Shown: positions 1 through 6,701 of the stretch, in pieces
Layout of the letters: each line of letters starts with the position of its first letter
How positions within the stretch are numbered: the first letter of the stretch is position 1
Source: Bacteroidales bacterium UBA1204
GTDB lineage: Bacteria > Bacteroidota > Bacteroidia > Bacteroidales > F082
Direction of reading: 5' to 3'
Length of the DNA stretch: 14,390 nt
Assembly: GCA_002310075.1 (NCBI GenBank)
Contig: DBXU01000134.1
Coordinates: 427-14,816 of the forward strand
Translations under genes and position numbers: made by a program
Notes under the pieces: model-generated
Seen by the model: only the letters and a program-made list of their open reading frames with translations
Told to the model about the DNA's origin: nothing
Databases searched by the model: none

Positions 1-49
1 AAATGCTAAACCAATGCTTTTTCCTATCCTTTCAGTCAACAACTTCCCA

Positions 50-84
50 CAAATTTATTTATTAACTTTTTAATAAACAATTTG
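50..84. repeat. AT-rich imperfect inverted repeat just upstream of metK
   Basis: CAAATT at 50-55 pairs with AATTTG at 79-84. Inside it, TTTATTAA (58-65) pairs with TTAATAAA (70-77) around the four-base spacer CTTT. This gives 14 pairs with one small asymmetric bulge (two bases against one). The structure ends two bases before the metK start codon. It could be an operator or an mRNA hairpin that affects initiation. In AT-rich intergenic DNA it could also arise by chance. No SAM riboswitch and no exact TAnnTTTG element is visible in these 86 bases. Confidence 0.4.
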
Positions 85-86
85 TT

Positions 87-1358
87 ATGGGTTATTATTT
101 CACTTCAGAATCCGTCTCCGAGGGTCATCCCGACAAGGTAGCCGACCAGATATCGGATGCCGTATTGGACGAGATTCTACGTTATGATCCCACCTCCAAG
201 GTGGCCTGCGAAACCTTAGTCACAACCGGACTTGTCGTGGTGGCGGGTGAAATCCGCACCAACGCTTACGTTGAGATTCAAGATGTGGCTCGCCGCGTCA
301 TCGACCACATCGGCTACAACAAGTCGGAGTACCAATTTGACGCGCAATCGTGCGGTGTGCTCTCTGCTCTTCATGGACAGTCGAACGACATCTACCAAGG
401 CGTGGGACGCACCAAGCCTGAAGAACAGGGTGCTGGCGACCAAGGCATGATGTTCGGCTTCGCCTGCAAAGAGACCGAGAACTACATGCCTCTCACCATC
501 GACCTTTCCCACATGCTCTTGCAAGAACTCGCTGCCATCCGCCGCGAAGGCAAGAAAATGACCTACCTACGTCCCGACGCCAAGTCGCAAGTGACAGTGG
601 AATACGGTGAAGGCTGGAAGCCCTTGCGCATCGACACCATCGTCATTAGCACACAGCATGACGAGTTTGCTGACGAGACGACTATGCAAAAAAAGATTGA
701 AGCCGACGTACGCAACATCCTCATCCCAAGGGTGAAGAAACAACTGCCTGCCCGCGTGAAGAAACTCTTCGGTGACGACATGAAACTTTACGTGAATCCG
801 ACGGGCAAGTTCGTCATTGGTGGCCCTCATGGCGACACTGGCCTCACAGGCCGCAAAATCATCGTCGACACTTACGGCGGTCGCGGCGCCCATGGCGGCG
901 GTGCCTTCTCGGGCAAGGACAGCTCGAAGGTGGACCGCTCTGCCGCCTATGCTGCACGCCATATCGCCAAGAACCTCGTAGCCGCTGGCGTCTGCGACCA
1001 AGCCTTGGTACAGATTGCCTATGCCATCGGTAAGGCTGAACCCGTGGGCTTCTACGTCAACACCGACGGCACCTCACATGTGAAGATGTGCGACGCCGAG
1101 ATCGCACTTAAGGTCAAGGAACTGGTCGACTTGAGACCTTACTTCATCGTGAAGCGCTTCGGCCTCACCAACCCCATCTTCGAAGAGACGGCTTCTTATG
1201 GCCATTTCGGACGTAAGCCTGAGACCCGAAAGATTGAAGTGTATTACGAAGACAAAGACACTTTCCGCGAAAGTGAACACATTTACAAAAACGTGGAATT
1301 TTTCGGCTGGGAGAAACTCGACTTGGTGGACAAACTGAAAGCAGCTTTTGGCTGCTAA
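87..1358 (+). CDS. metK: S-adenosylmethionine synthase (methionine adenosyltransferase)
   Basis: Cytosolic enzyme that makes S-adenosylmethionine from methionine and ATP, releasing phosphate and pyrophosphate; it supplies the cell's methyl donor. The 423 residues show all the family landmarks: GHPDK at 13-17 with the ATP-binding His14 and metal-binding Asp16, the signature [10 protein letters not shown] at 115-124, [13 protein letters not shown] at 245-257, and the P-loop-like GGGAFSGKD at 270-278 followed by DRSAAY. It is somewhat longer than the 384-residue E. coli enzyme, as is usual in Bacteroidota. The first ATG of the frame puts the N-terminus at the normal place before the [11 protein letters not shown] block. 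There is no Shine-Dalgarno sequence. The gene stands alone on its strand and ends at a strong hairpin terminator. Identification is secure. Confidence 0.98.
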   Translation: MGYYFTSESVSEGHPDKVADQISDAVLDEILRYDPTSKVACETLVTTGLVVVAGEIRTNAYVEIQDVARRVIDHIGYNKSEYQFDAQSCGVLSALHGQSNDIYQGVGRTKPEEQGAGDQGMMFGFACKETENYMPLTIDLSHMLLQELAAIRREGKKMTYLRPDAKSQVTVEYGEGWKPLRIDTIVISTQHDEFADETTMQKKIEADVRNILIPRVKKQLPARVKKLFGDDMKLYVNPTGKFVIGGPHGDTGLTGRKIIVDTYGGRGAHGGGAFSGKDSSKVDRSAAYAARHIAKNLVAAGVCDQALVQIAYAIGKAEPVGFYVNTDGTSHVKMCDAEIALKVKELVDLRPYFIVKRFGLTNPIFEETASYGHFGRKPETRKIEVYYEDKDTFRESEHIYKNVEFFGWEKLDLVDKLKAAFGC

Positions 1359-1362
1359 CAAT

Positions 1363-1394
1363 AAAAAAGCCTGCGGGATTCCGCAGGCTTTTTT
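1363..1394. terminator. Bidirectional intrinsic terminator between metK and the TPR lipoprotein gene
   Basis: AAAAAAGCCTGCGG (1363-1376) pairs perfectly with CCGCAGGCTTTTTT (1381-1394) around a GATT loop. The T-run follows the stem on the plus strand, and the A-run gives the same on the minus strand. The hairpin therefore can stop metK transcripts and also those of the convergent ruvX-def-lipoprotein operon, whose last stop codon is 21 bp away. Confidence 0.93.
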
Positions 1395-1414
1395 GTTTTA
1401 CTTTTCAACGATTG

Positions 1415-1984
1415 TTATTCGTTTTCTACATTCTCTTCTGCTGCGGCAGCCGCTTCAAACTCCATGACAATCTCCTCTGGAGTTTTGCCAAGATTCTTCA
1501 GTGCGGCCTCAACAGAAGGAACAAACTCGCTTTCAGGATAGTCAGCGATGATTTTTTCATACATAGAACGTGCCTTATCCAAGTCACGAAGTTGATCCTC
1601 ATAGACGAACGAAGCCATCATGAACATGCCCACAGGAGTCTTATCGAAAGTAGGATAATCCTTGATTAATTTGTCGCAAATCTTTTCGCTCTTTTCAGCA
1701 TCTTTCAGGTTGATGGAGATTTCGAGTGCTTTAAACAACCAGTCGGGAGCGGTAGGGGAATCGGGGTTCTGCTCGACAAACTTGCAAAACTTCTCAACCA
1801 CAGCCGGAGCCACTTCCATGTTCGCCGACATATCCTCGTTGAACAAGGCTGCTTCAGCAGAATTATTGTCATTGAACAGGCTGGCTTCAGCCTTTTTCAG
1901 GTCTTCCTCTTTGATTCTATTACCACAGGCTACCATGAAGAAAGCCATAAGGGCAACCAACATTAGTTTCATTGTGTTTTTCAT
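1415..1984 (-). CDS. TPR-type lipoprotein of unknown function
   Basis: The 189-residue product begins MKNTMKLMLVALMAFFMVAC, a lipoprotein signal peptide with the lipobox MVAC and the lipidated Cys at residue 20. The mature part is acidic and helical. It holds tetratricopeptide-like helix pairs, for example around PDWLFKALEISINL and LDKARSMYEKIIADYPES, as in proteins that dock partners at the envelope. It ends in an alanine- and glutamate-rich tail. The frame is open further upstream to 2047, but that would place 21 charged residues ahead of the signal peptide and overlap def, so the ATG at 1984 was chosen. It then starts 11 bp after the def stop and is the last gene of the ruvX-def operon. 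No enzymatic motif is visible. Confidence 0.85.
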   Translation of the reverse strand: MKNTMKLMLVALMAFFMVACGNRIKEEDLKKAEASLFNDNNSAEAALFNEDMSANMEVAPAVVEKFCKFVEQNPDSPTAPDWLFKALEISINLKDAEKSEKICDKLIKDYPTFDKTPVGMFMMASFVYEDQLRDLDKARSMYEKIIADYPESEFVPSVEAALKNLGKTPEEIVMEFEAAAAAEENVENE

Positions 1985-1995
1985 AGTGTCGTTTT

Positions 1996-2565
1996 TTATC
2001 TGTGTTTCTTTTTTCTCGGAAAAATCATGCGGTAATCCACATCGCACTTACCTTCTGAAATAGCTCGCAATTTGCTTTGTAACAATGTTTTACGCAAAGG
2101 AGCAATGCGATCGACATGGACATGGCCTTCCAGATGGTCATATTCATGCTGGATGATGCGGGAACGAATACCTTCAAACACTTCCTCGTGTTCCTGGAAG
2201 TTCTCGTCAAGATACTTGATGCGGATCTTATCTTTACGAACCACTTCTTCATAGATGTTGGGCAGGCTGAGACAACCTTCTTTAAAAGACACATCGTCAC
2301 CAAACGCCTCAAGGAGTTCCGCGTTGATAAACACCTGCTTGAAACCCTTGCCGTCAGGATAGTCGGGGTAGAACGGATTACCGTCGACGATGAAGAGACG
2401 AATCGATTTGTTAACTTGGGGAGCGGCCAAACCGACGCCCTCGGAATGTACCAATGTTTCCCACATGTCGTTCAACAGGGTTTCCAGCTCAGGATAATCT
2501 GGCGTGATAGGTTGGGCGACAGCCTTCAAGGTGGGGTGGCCATATGCTACGATGGGAAGTATCAT
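1996..2565 (-). CDS. def: Peptide deformylase
   Basis: Removes the formyl group from the N-terminal methionine of nascent proteins at the ribosome, using one Fe(II) or Zn(II) ion. The three diagnostic motifs are present in this 189-residue protein: GVGLAAPQ at 43-50, EGCLSLP at 96-102 with metal ligand Cys98, and HEYDH at 140-144 with ligands His140 and His144 and catalytic Glu141. The C-terminus is basic (IFPRKKKHR). The start codon overlaps the ruvX stop in an ATGA tetranucleotide, so the two genes are probably translationally coupled. Length and motifs are normal for a bacterial deformylase. Confidence 0.97.
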   Translation of the reverse strand: MILPIVAYGHPTLKAVAQPITPDYPELETLLNDMWETLVHSEGVGLAAPQVNKSIRLFIVDGNPFYPDYPDGKGFKQVFINAELLEAFGDDVSFKEGCLSLPNIYEEVVRKDKIRIKYLDENFQEHEEVFEGIRSRIIQHEYDHLEGHVHVDRIAPLRKTLLQSKLRAISEGKCDVDYRMIFPRKKKHR

Positions 2566-3032
2566 TTTAGTTGAGAGTTTAAAGTTGAGAAATGAGAAGC
2601 ATTCGACGGAGTCAATTTAGAGTTTAATGACTCCATGTAAGACTGTAGGATGATGGTGGCGGCAATGGTGTCGACCAGTTCCTTGTCCTGACGCTTTGAC
2701 TTACTCAGACCTGCATCGATCATGGTCTGATGTGCCATAACCGAGGTGAAGCGTTCGTCGTAACGCACGATCTTCATGTCAGGCAAGAGCTTCTTCAAAC
2801 GGTTGACGATGGGTTCGATGTATTTCGAGCAGTCGGAAGGATTGTTTTTCATATCCTTAGGCTCACCGATGACAATCTGCTCCACTTCTTCGCGCTTCAA
2901 ATAGTCGAGCACAAAGTCGACCAGTTTGTGCGACTCCACTGTCGTCAGCCCGTTTGCGATGATCTGCAACGGGTCGGTGACGGCGATGCCGCAACGTTTC
3001 CTGCCCAAGTCAATTGCCATTATCCTAGCCAT
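2562..3032 (-). CDS. ruvX: Holliday junction resolvase-like RuvX/YqgF
   Basis: RNase H-fold protein of the YqgF/RuvX family, linked in other bacteria to pre-16S rRNA processing and suggested to act on Holliday junctions. Visible landmarks in the 156 residues are the N-terminal strand MARIMAIDLGRKRCGIAVTD with catalytic Asp8, VIGEPKD at 54-60, YDERFTS at 91-97, and DTIAATIILQ at 121-130. The frame stays open upstream into the tRNA-His gene, but the fold begins at MARIMAID, so the ATG at 3032 was chosen. Family members are usually about 138-140 residues. Here about 20 extra C-terminal residues (LNSKLTPSN...STLNSQLK) are encoded by a small repeat tract and overlap the def start. It is the first gene of the ruvX-def-lipoprotein operon. 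Confidence 0.93.
   Translation of the reverse strand: MARIMAIDLGRKRCGIAVTDPLQIIANGLTTVESHKLVDFVLDYLKREEVEQIVIGEPKDMKNNPSDCSKYIEPIVNRLKKLLPDMKIVRYDERFTSVMAHQTMIDAGLSKSKRQDKELVDTIAATIILQSYMESLNSKLTPSNASHFSTLNSQLK
2569..2634. repeat. Short direct and inverted repeats across the ruvX/def junction
   Basis: AGTTGAGA occurs at 2569-2576 and 2583-2590. GAGTTTAA occurs at 2575-2582 and 2620-2627. GGAGTCA (2608-2614) and TGACTCC (2628-2634) form a 7-bp inverted repeat. On the coding strand this reads as runs of AACTCTNAA-like sequence, a filler often seen between Bacteroidales genes. Here it is translated as the tail of RuvX. Confidence 0.6.
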
Positions 3033-3050
3033 GTCCTTCAAATCAAAATG

Positions 3051-3058
3051 CAAAATTA
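3051..3058 (-). promoter_or_regulatory. Candidate -7 element for the ruvX operon
   Basis: On the minus strand TAATTTTG matches the Bacteroides TAnnTTTG element about 20 bp upstream of the ruvX start and downstream of the tRNA-His terminator. No TTTG -33 element sits at the usual 19-21 bp spacing; one lies only 12 bp upstream, so the call is tentative. Confidence 0.45.
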
Positions 3059-3090
3059 CATATTTTTCCGCAAAACGAGGGAGTGACAAT

Positions 3091-3117
3091 AAAAAAAGAG
3101 GCTCTTGCGAACCTCTT
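3091..3117 (-). terminator. Intrinsic terminator of tRNA-His
   Basis: On the minus strand AAGAGGTTC pairs with GAGCCTCTT (one G-U pair) around a GCAA tetraloop (plus coordinates 3096-3117) and runs into a stretch of T residues. It begins nine bases after the tRNA-His 3' end and separates the tRNA from ruvX. Confidence 0.88.
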
Positions 3118-3125
3118 ACTTTCAG

Positions 3126-3200
3126 GGTGGAATGTGGGATTCGAACCCACGACCCACGGAACCACAATCCGGTACTCTAACCAGCTGAGCTAAATCCACC
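3126..3200 (-). tRNA. tRNA-His (anticodon GTG)
   Basis: A 75-nt cloverleaf on the minus strand with anticodon GTG at 3165-3163 in the loop TTGTGGT, a TTCGAAT T-loop, and the extra G(-1) opposite C73 that marks histidine tRNAs. CCA is not encoded: the bases after C73 are CT. Two pairs in the stems are non-canonical: U6-U67 in the acceptor stem and C27-U43 at the base of the anticodon stem. The gene stands alone with its own -7 element and terminator. Confidence 0.95.
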
Positions 3201-3216
3201 ATCTGATTTTCGGCGG

Positions 3217-3224
3217 CAAAAATA
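3217..3224 (-). promoter_or_regulatory. Candidate -7 element for tRNA-His
   Basis: The minus strand reads ACTATTTTTGCCG here, containing TATTTTTG, a match to TAnnTTTG, 16 bp upstream of the mature tRNA 5' end. The sequence ACTATTTTTGC also occurs in the same position relative to the oxidoreductase gene at 12220-12227. No clear -33 element was seen. Confidence 0.5.
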
Positions 3225-3245
3225 GTACTTTTTTCCGAAACTGAG

Positions 3246-3295
3246 ATGTTTTGAGGCCAATTTTTTCATTTTTTTATTTTTTGCCTCAAAAACAT
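3246..3295. repeat. Inverted repeat with T-rich loop between tRNA-His and the ABC permease
   Basis: TTTTGAGGC (3249-3257) and GCCTCAAAA (3283-3291) are perfect inverted copies. ATG at 3246 and CAT at 3293 extend the arms to 12 bp with one bulged A. The 25-base centre is almost pure T on the plus strand. It lies between two divergent transcription units. The T-run lies in the loop and not after the stem, so it is not a standard terminator. An operator or a leader structure is possible. Confidence 0.55.
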
Positions 3296-3307
3296 GGACG
3301 AAATCCG

Positions 3308-3315
3308 TATTTTTG
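3308..3315 (+). promoter_or_regulatory. Candidate -7 element for the ABC permease gene
   Basis: TATTTTTG matches TAnnTTTG and lies 22 bp before the permease start codon. The nearest upstream TTTG (ending at 3283) is 24 bp away, longer than the usual 19-21 bp spacing, so support is partial. Confidence 0.35.
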
Positions 3316-3337
3316 ACGACTCAAACCGTGCCACCCG

Positions 3338-4480
3338 ATGGTTAGCAAGCAAAAATACGACCAATCCCCCAAGGCCCTGGCTTGGAAACGTTTTCGAAGC
3401 AATGTGCTCGGAATGATTTCGTGCGGCTTCGTCGTCCTTTGGGCATTAATGGCACTGTTTGCCTATCTTATCATTCCCGACAAGACGCCCAATGCCAACC
3501 GTCAAATCCTTGAAATCAGCACCAAAAAGCCTGGCTTTGAGGTCGACATGCTGATGATCCCAAAAGAAAACCCCAACCCCAAGACTCCATTTTTTCAGTT
3601 TCTTCTCAACGGCCGACCCGATGACTGCATCTATCTTCCTTTCGACAGCCTACACGTAACAAGAAACCAAACTACGGTCTACCTGTATCAAGCGGAAGAA
3701 AGCCAAACCAAAAGAACTGAAGTTGTTGACAACCAAGAACTCACAAAACAAGCATTTTCATCCTCTGACGAAGCCGACACATATATCAGGGCGCACTGCA
3801 TAAAACACCGCAAGTTTTTGTTAGGCACCGACCAATTTGGACGTGATTTTTTCAGCCGTTTGGTTTTAGGAAGCCGCATCAGCCTGACAGTAGGCTTCAT
3901 TGCCGTCTTGCTTAGCCTGATGATTGGCATTGTGATGGGCAGCTTGGGCGGCTTTTTCCGTGGCAAAGTTGATGACGCCGTAGTATGGTTCATCAATGTC
4001 GTATGGTCCATCCCCACCCTCCTCCTCGTCATCGCCATCACCTTCGCCTTGGGCAAGGGCATTGCCCAGGTTTTCATAGCCGTAGGTCTGACCATGTGGG
4101 TAGAGGTGGCTCGCATCGTCAGAGGACAAATTCTTTCCATCCGTGAGACTACTTTTGTAGAAGCAGGAAGAGCTCTGGGATTCAGAAACTTACGAATCAT
4201 ATTCAAGCACATCCTACCCAACATTCTCAACCCCATCATTGTAGTCTCGGCGGCCAACTTTGCCTCCGCCATCCTACTTGAAGCAGGCCTCAGCTTCTTA
4301 GGCATCGGCGTGCAGCCTCCCATGCCTTCATGGGGCAGCATGATCAAAGAGAATTATGCCTTCATCATCCTCGACGCCGCATATCTGGCCATCCTACCTG
4401 GCATCGCCATCATGCTTTTGGTTCTAGCGTTCATGCTCATCGGGAATGCACTCCGCGAAGCCTTGGATGTTAAAAACTGA
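3338..4480 (+). CDS. ABC transporter permease, DppC/OppC (peptide/nickel) family
   Basis: Inner-membrane permease subunit of an import-type ABC transporter. Of 380 residues, 24-46 form the first membrane segment and about 178-375 carry the permease core with several further segments. The block LLGTDQFGRD at 161-170 and the C-terminal LSFLGIGVQPPMPSWGSM (318-335) are hallmarks of the DppC/OppC subfamily. The EAA loop that contacts the ATPase is visible at 274-295 (VEAGRALGF ... HILPN). The periplasmic region between segment 1 and the core is about 110 residues, much longer than in E. coli OppC. In-frame stop TGA at 3314 makes the ATG at 3338 the first possible ATG. No partner permease, ATPase or substrate-binding gene is adjacent, so the substrate cannot be inferred; oligopeptide or dipeptide is only a family guess. 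Confidence 0.92.
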   Translation: MVSKQKYDQSPKALAWKRFRSNVLGMISCGFVVLWALMALFAYLIIPDKTPNANRQILEISTKKPGFEVDMLMIPKENPNPKTPFFQFLLNGRPDDCIYLPFDSLHVTRNQTTVYLYQAEESQTKRTEVVDNQELTKQAFSSSDEADTYIRAHCIKHRKFLLGTDQFGRDFFSRLVLGSRISLTVGFIAVLLSLMIGIVMGSLGGFFRGKVDDAVVWFINVVWSIPTLLLVIAITFALGKGIAQVFIAVGLTMWVEVARIVRGQILSIRETTFVEAGRALGFRNLRIIFKHILPNILNPIIVVSAANFASAILLEAGLSFLGIGVQPPMPSWGSMIKENYAFIILDAAYLAILPGIAIMLLVLAFMLIGNALREALDVKN

Positions 4481-4511
4481 TTATATACACCTATATTTAA
4501 TAGAAAAGTTG

Positions 4512-4519
4512 TATCTTTG
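4512..4519 (+). promoter_or_regulatory. -7 promoter element for tRNA-Leu and probably tig-clpP-clpX
   Basis: TATCTTTG is an exact TAnnTTTG match, followed by GCGCCC, 28 bp upstream of the tRNA-Leu 5' end. A -33 TTTG at the expected distance was not found. No other promoter-like element or terminator is visible between here and clpX. Confidence 0.6.
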
Positions 4520-4547
4520 CGCCCTCAAAAATGCGTATCACACAATG

Positions 4548-4629
4548 GCGGGTGTGGCGGAATTGGTAGACGCGCCAGACTTAGGATCTGGTTTCGAGAG
4601 AAGTAAGGGTTCGAGTCCCTTCATCCGCA
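4548..4629 (+). tRNA. tRNA-Leu (anticodon TAG)
   Basis: An 82-nt class II tRNA. GCGGGTG (4548-4554) pairs with CATCCGC (4622-4628) and A73 follows. The anticodon stem CCAGA/TCTGG holds the loop CTTAGGA with anticodon TAG at 4582-4584, which reads CUN leucine codons. A variable arm and a TTCGAGT T-loop are present. CCA is not encoded. The 3' end is 27 bp from the tig start, with no terminator in between. Confidence 0.96.
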
Positions 4630-4656
4630 CGAGAATAAATAATCAAAAGAAGAGAT

Positions 4657-6021
4657 ATGAATATTACGCAAAGCATTAAAGGAGAAAACCTTATCTCCAT
4701 CAAGATGAACGTTGAAAAAGCTGACTACGAAGAATTGGTCAACAAAACCTTAAAACAAATGAGGCAGAAAGCCAATATGCCTGGCTTCCGTCCTGGCATG
4801 GTTCCCATGGGCATGATCAAGCGCATGTATGGCACCACTGCCAAAATGGAGACATTAAATGACTTGGTTTCCGAGAACCTCAACAAATACATCTTCGACA
4901 ACAAGCTCGACCTCATCGGATATCCCCTCAGCGACCTCGACCAGCAACAGCCTGCCGACCTCGAGAACGCCGAGAACTTCGATTTCTACTTTGAAGCCGC
5001 CTTGCGTCCTGAAATCAATGTCGACTTCACCAACACCATGGTCGACTTTTATCATATCGTCCCCACCGACGAAGAAGTCGGCAATGTCATTGACGACCTC
5101 CTCACCCGCAACCCCAACACAAGCCATCCTGAGACCGTAGGCGAAGACGACCGTATCGAAATCAAGATTCGCGAGGCCAAAAATGGCAAAGAAATAGAAG
5201 GTGGTTTCCAAAAAGATGGCCTTTACTTCAACATGAGCCAAATCAAGAACAAGACCCAGAGGAAGAAGTTTGTTGGCAAGGAAGTGGGCTCCGAGTTCGT
5301 CGTCAACTTCGCCAAAGTGTTCGGTTCTGAAGAAGAAGCCTCCAAGGTGCTCGGCAAAGATGCTCCTGCCGCTAGCGACTTTAACATTATCATTGACGAT
5401 GCCATCCGTAATGAAAAGCCCGAACTGAACGGGGAGTTTTTTGAGAAAATCTTCCCCAAGAAAGACATCAAGGACCTCGATGCTTTCAAGGCTGCCGTCA
5501 AAGTCGAAATGGAGAAGCAGCATGAAGCCGAAACCGACCCCATCCTGTTCAACAAGATGATTGACGAACTGGTGGAAGCCGTGAAGTTCAACCTGCCCGA
5601 TAATTACCTGAAACGTTGGATTACCGATAACAGCCAAGGCAAGATTACGGCTGAAGACGTGGAGAAAAACTACGAAAGCGATTATGTGAAGGGTTTGCGC
5701 TGGCAGCTCATCGAAGACAGCATAGTGAAAGCCAACCCTGAATTGGTGATCAAAGACGAAGAATTGAAAGACTTCGTGCTGCGCCAGATCTTCCCAGGCA
5801 TCGACTACGCCAGCCTTGAGGACGACATGAAGGCCAACCTCGACAAGATTGCCGCCAACTACCTCAAAGACCAAGAACAAGTCAACCACCTCAAAAACCA
5901 ACTTGCCGATATCAAGATGACTGCATTCCTGAAAGGCAAGATGAACATCAATTACACCGACACCACCGCTGCCGACTTCATGAAGAAGTTGGAAAAGGAA
6001 AGAAAAGCAAATAAAAAATGA
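4657..6021 (+). CDS. tig: Trigger factor (ribosome-associated chaperone)
   Basis: Chaperone that binds near the ribosomal exit tunnel and shields nascent chains. The 454 residues follow the trigger factor plan: an N-terminal ribosome-binding domain with the loop GFRPGMVP at 43-50, a central FKBP-like region at about 150-260, and a long helical C-terminal arm. In E. coli the loop is GFRxGKxP, so the Lys is Met here, as I recall for Bacteroidota homologues. The FKBP region keeps NGKEIEGG but lacks the usual IPGFE segment, so prolyl isomerase activity is doubtful. The start follows a purine-rich AAAAGAAGAGAT, one of the few Shine-Dalgarno-like sequences in the window. The stop overlaps the clpP start (ATGA). 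Confidence 0.93.
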   Translation: MNITQSIKGENLISIKMNVEKADYEELVNKTLKQMRQKANMPGFRPGMVPMGMIKRMYGTTAKMETLNDLVSENLNKYIFDNKLDLIGYPLSDLDQQQPADLENAENFDFYFEAALRPEINVDFTNTMVDFYHIVPTDEEVGNVIDDLLTRNPNTSHPETVGEDDRIEIKIREAKNGKEIEGGFQKDGLYFNMSQIKNKTQRKKFVGKEVGSEFVVNFAKVFGSEEEASKVLGKDAPAASDFNIIIDDAIRNEKPELNGEFFEKIFPKKDIKDLDAFKAAVKVEMEKQHEAETDPILFNKMIDELVEAVKFNLPDNYLKRWITDNSQGKITAEDVEKNYESDYVKGLRWQLIEDSIVKANPELVIKDEELKDFVLRQIFPGIDYASLEDDMKANLDKIAANYLKDQEQVNHLKNQLADIKMTAFLKGKMNINYTDTTAADFMKKLEKERKANKK

Positions 6022-6698
6022 ACAACGAGTTTTTCAAATACGCCACCAAGCATGTGGGATTGAACACCCTTGGTCTGGAGCAATACATCTCCAAGATCAA
6101 CAACAGCGGCTACATCAGCCCTACCGTCATCGAAGAGCGTCAGCTTAACGTGGCCCAAATGGACGTGTTCAGCCGACTGATGATGGACCGCATCATCTTC
6201 CTTGGCACCGCCATCGACGACTATGTGGCCAACATCATTCAAGCCCAGCTGCTTTTCCTTGAGTCGACCGACTCGAAGCGCGACATCCAAATCTATCTCA
6301 ACTCTCCTGGCGGCAGCGTTTATGCCGGCTTGGGCATCTACGACACCATGCAGTTCATCAGCCCCGATGTGGCCACCATATGCACTGGCATGGCCGCTTC
6401 GATGGCAGCTGTGTTGATGTGTGCAGGAACTGCTGGCAAGCGCTCTGCCCTGCCCCACTCTCGCATCATGATCCACCAACCCATGGGCGGCGTGGAAGGT
6501 CAGGCCACTGAAATCGAAATCACGGCCCGCGAGATCCAGAAATTGAAAAAAGAGTTGTACGAGATTATCGCCAAGCACTCCGGCCAAACCTACGACAAGG
6601 TTTGGGCCGACAGCGACCGCGACTATTGGATGACCGCCGAGGAAGCCAAAGCCTACGGCATGATCGACGAGGTGCTTATCAAGAACAAACAAGCATAA
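6018..6698 (+). CDS. clpP: ATP-dependent Clp protease proteolytic subunit
   Basis: Serine peptidase that forms the double-ring chamber of the ClpXP protease. The 226 residues carry the full catalytic triad: Ser128 in TGMAASMAAV, His153 in RIMIHQPMGG, and Asp202 in SDRDYWM. The spacings of 25 and 49 residues equal those of E. coli ClpP. The oxyanion strand SPGGSV is at 96-101. The N-terminus is about 17 residues longer than the E. coli precursor before the conserved core and may contain a processed propeptide. The start overlaps the tig stop (ATGA), and clpX begins three bases after the stop, so the three genes form one tight operon. Confidence 0.97.
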   Translation: MNNEFFKYATKHVGLNTLGLEQYISKINNSGYISPTVIEERQLNVAQMDVFSRLMMDRIIFLGTAIDDYVANIIQAQLLFLESTDSKRDIQIYLNSPGGSVYAGLGIYDTMQFISPDVATICTGMAASMAAVLMCAGTAGKRSALPHSRIMIHQPMGGVEGQATEIEITAREIQKLKKELYEIIAKHSGQTYDKVWADSDRDYWMTAEEAKAYGMIDEVLIKNKQA

Positions 6699-6701
6699 TC
6701 C

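Noticed and set aside
1..86. Possible SAM riboswitch upstream of metK
   Set aside because: No riboswitch-like conserved core could be found in the 86 available bases, only an AT-rich inverted repeat.
1985..2047. Upstream in-frame start for the TPR lipoprotein
   Set aside because: It would add charged residues ahead of the lipoprotein signal peptide and overlap def by 52 bases.
3033..3167. Upstream in-frame start for ruvX
   Set aside because: It would run through the tRNA-His gene and its terminator and add residues not found before the RNase H fold.
2926..3180. Open frame ending in CGIRTHDPRNHNP on the plus strand
   Set aside because: This is the antisense translation of tRNA-His plus upstream sequence, a common false protein call.
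3320..3340. Second sigma-54-like site on the minus strand (TGGCACGG..)
   Set aside because: The -24 half is present, but the -12 GC is missing at the required ten-base spacing and no suitable gene follows.
3294..3416. 40-codon frame starting MDEIRIFDDSNRATRW upstream of and overlapping the permease start
   Set aside because: No recognised family and no ribosome-binding sequence, and it overlaps the permease N-terminus in another frame. A leader peptide is possible but unsupported.
4446..4679. Open frame containing GVAELVDAPDLGSGFERSKG
   Set aside because: It is the translation of the tRNA-Leu gene, another classic false protein.
4855..5901. 348-codon open frame antisense to tig
   Set aside because: It is a shadow of the tig codon pattern, hydrophobic and Val/Phe-rich with no recognisable domain. 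tig itself has clear family motifs.
5952..6692. 246-codon open frame antisense to clpP
   Set aside because: Shadow frame rich in His, Val and Ala opposite a gene with an intact catalytic triad; no motif or start signal of its own.
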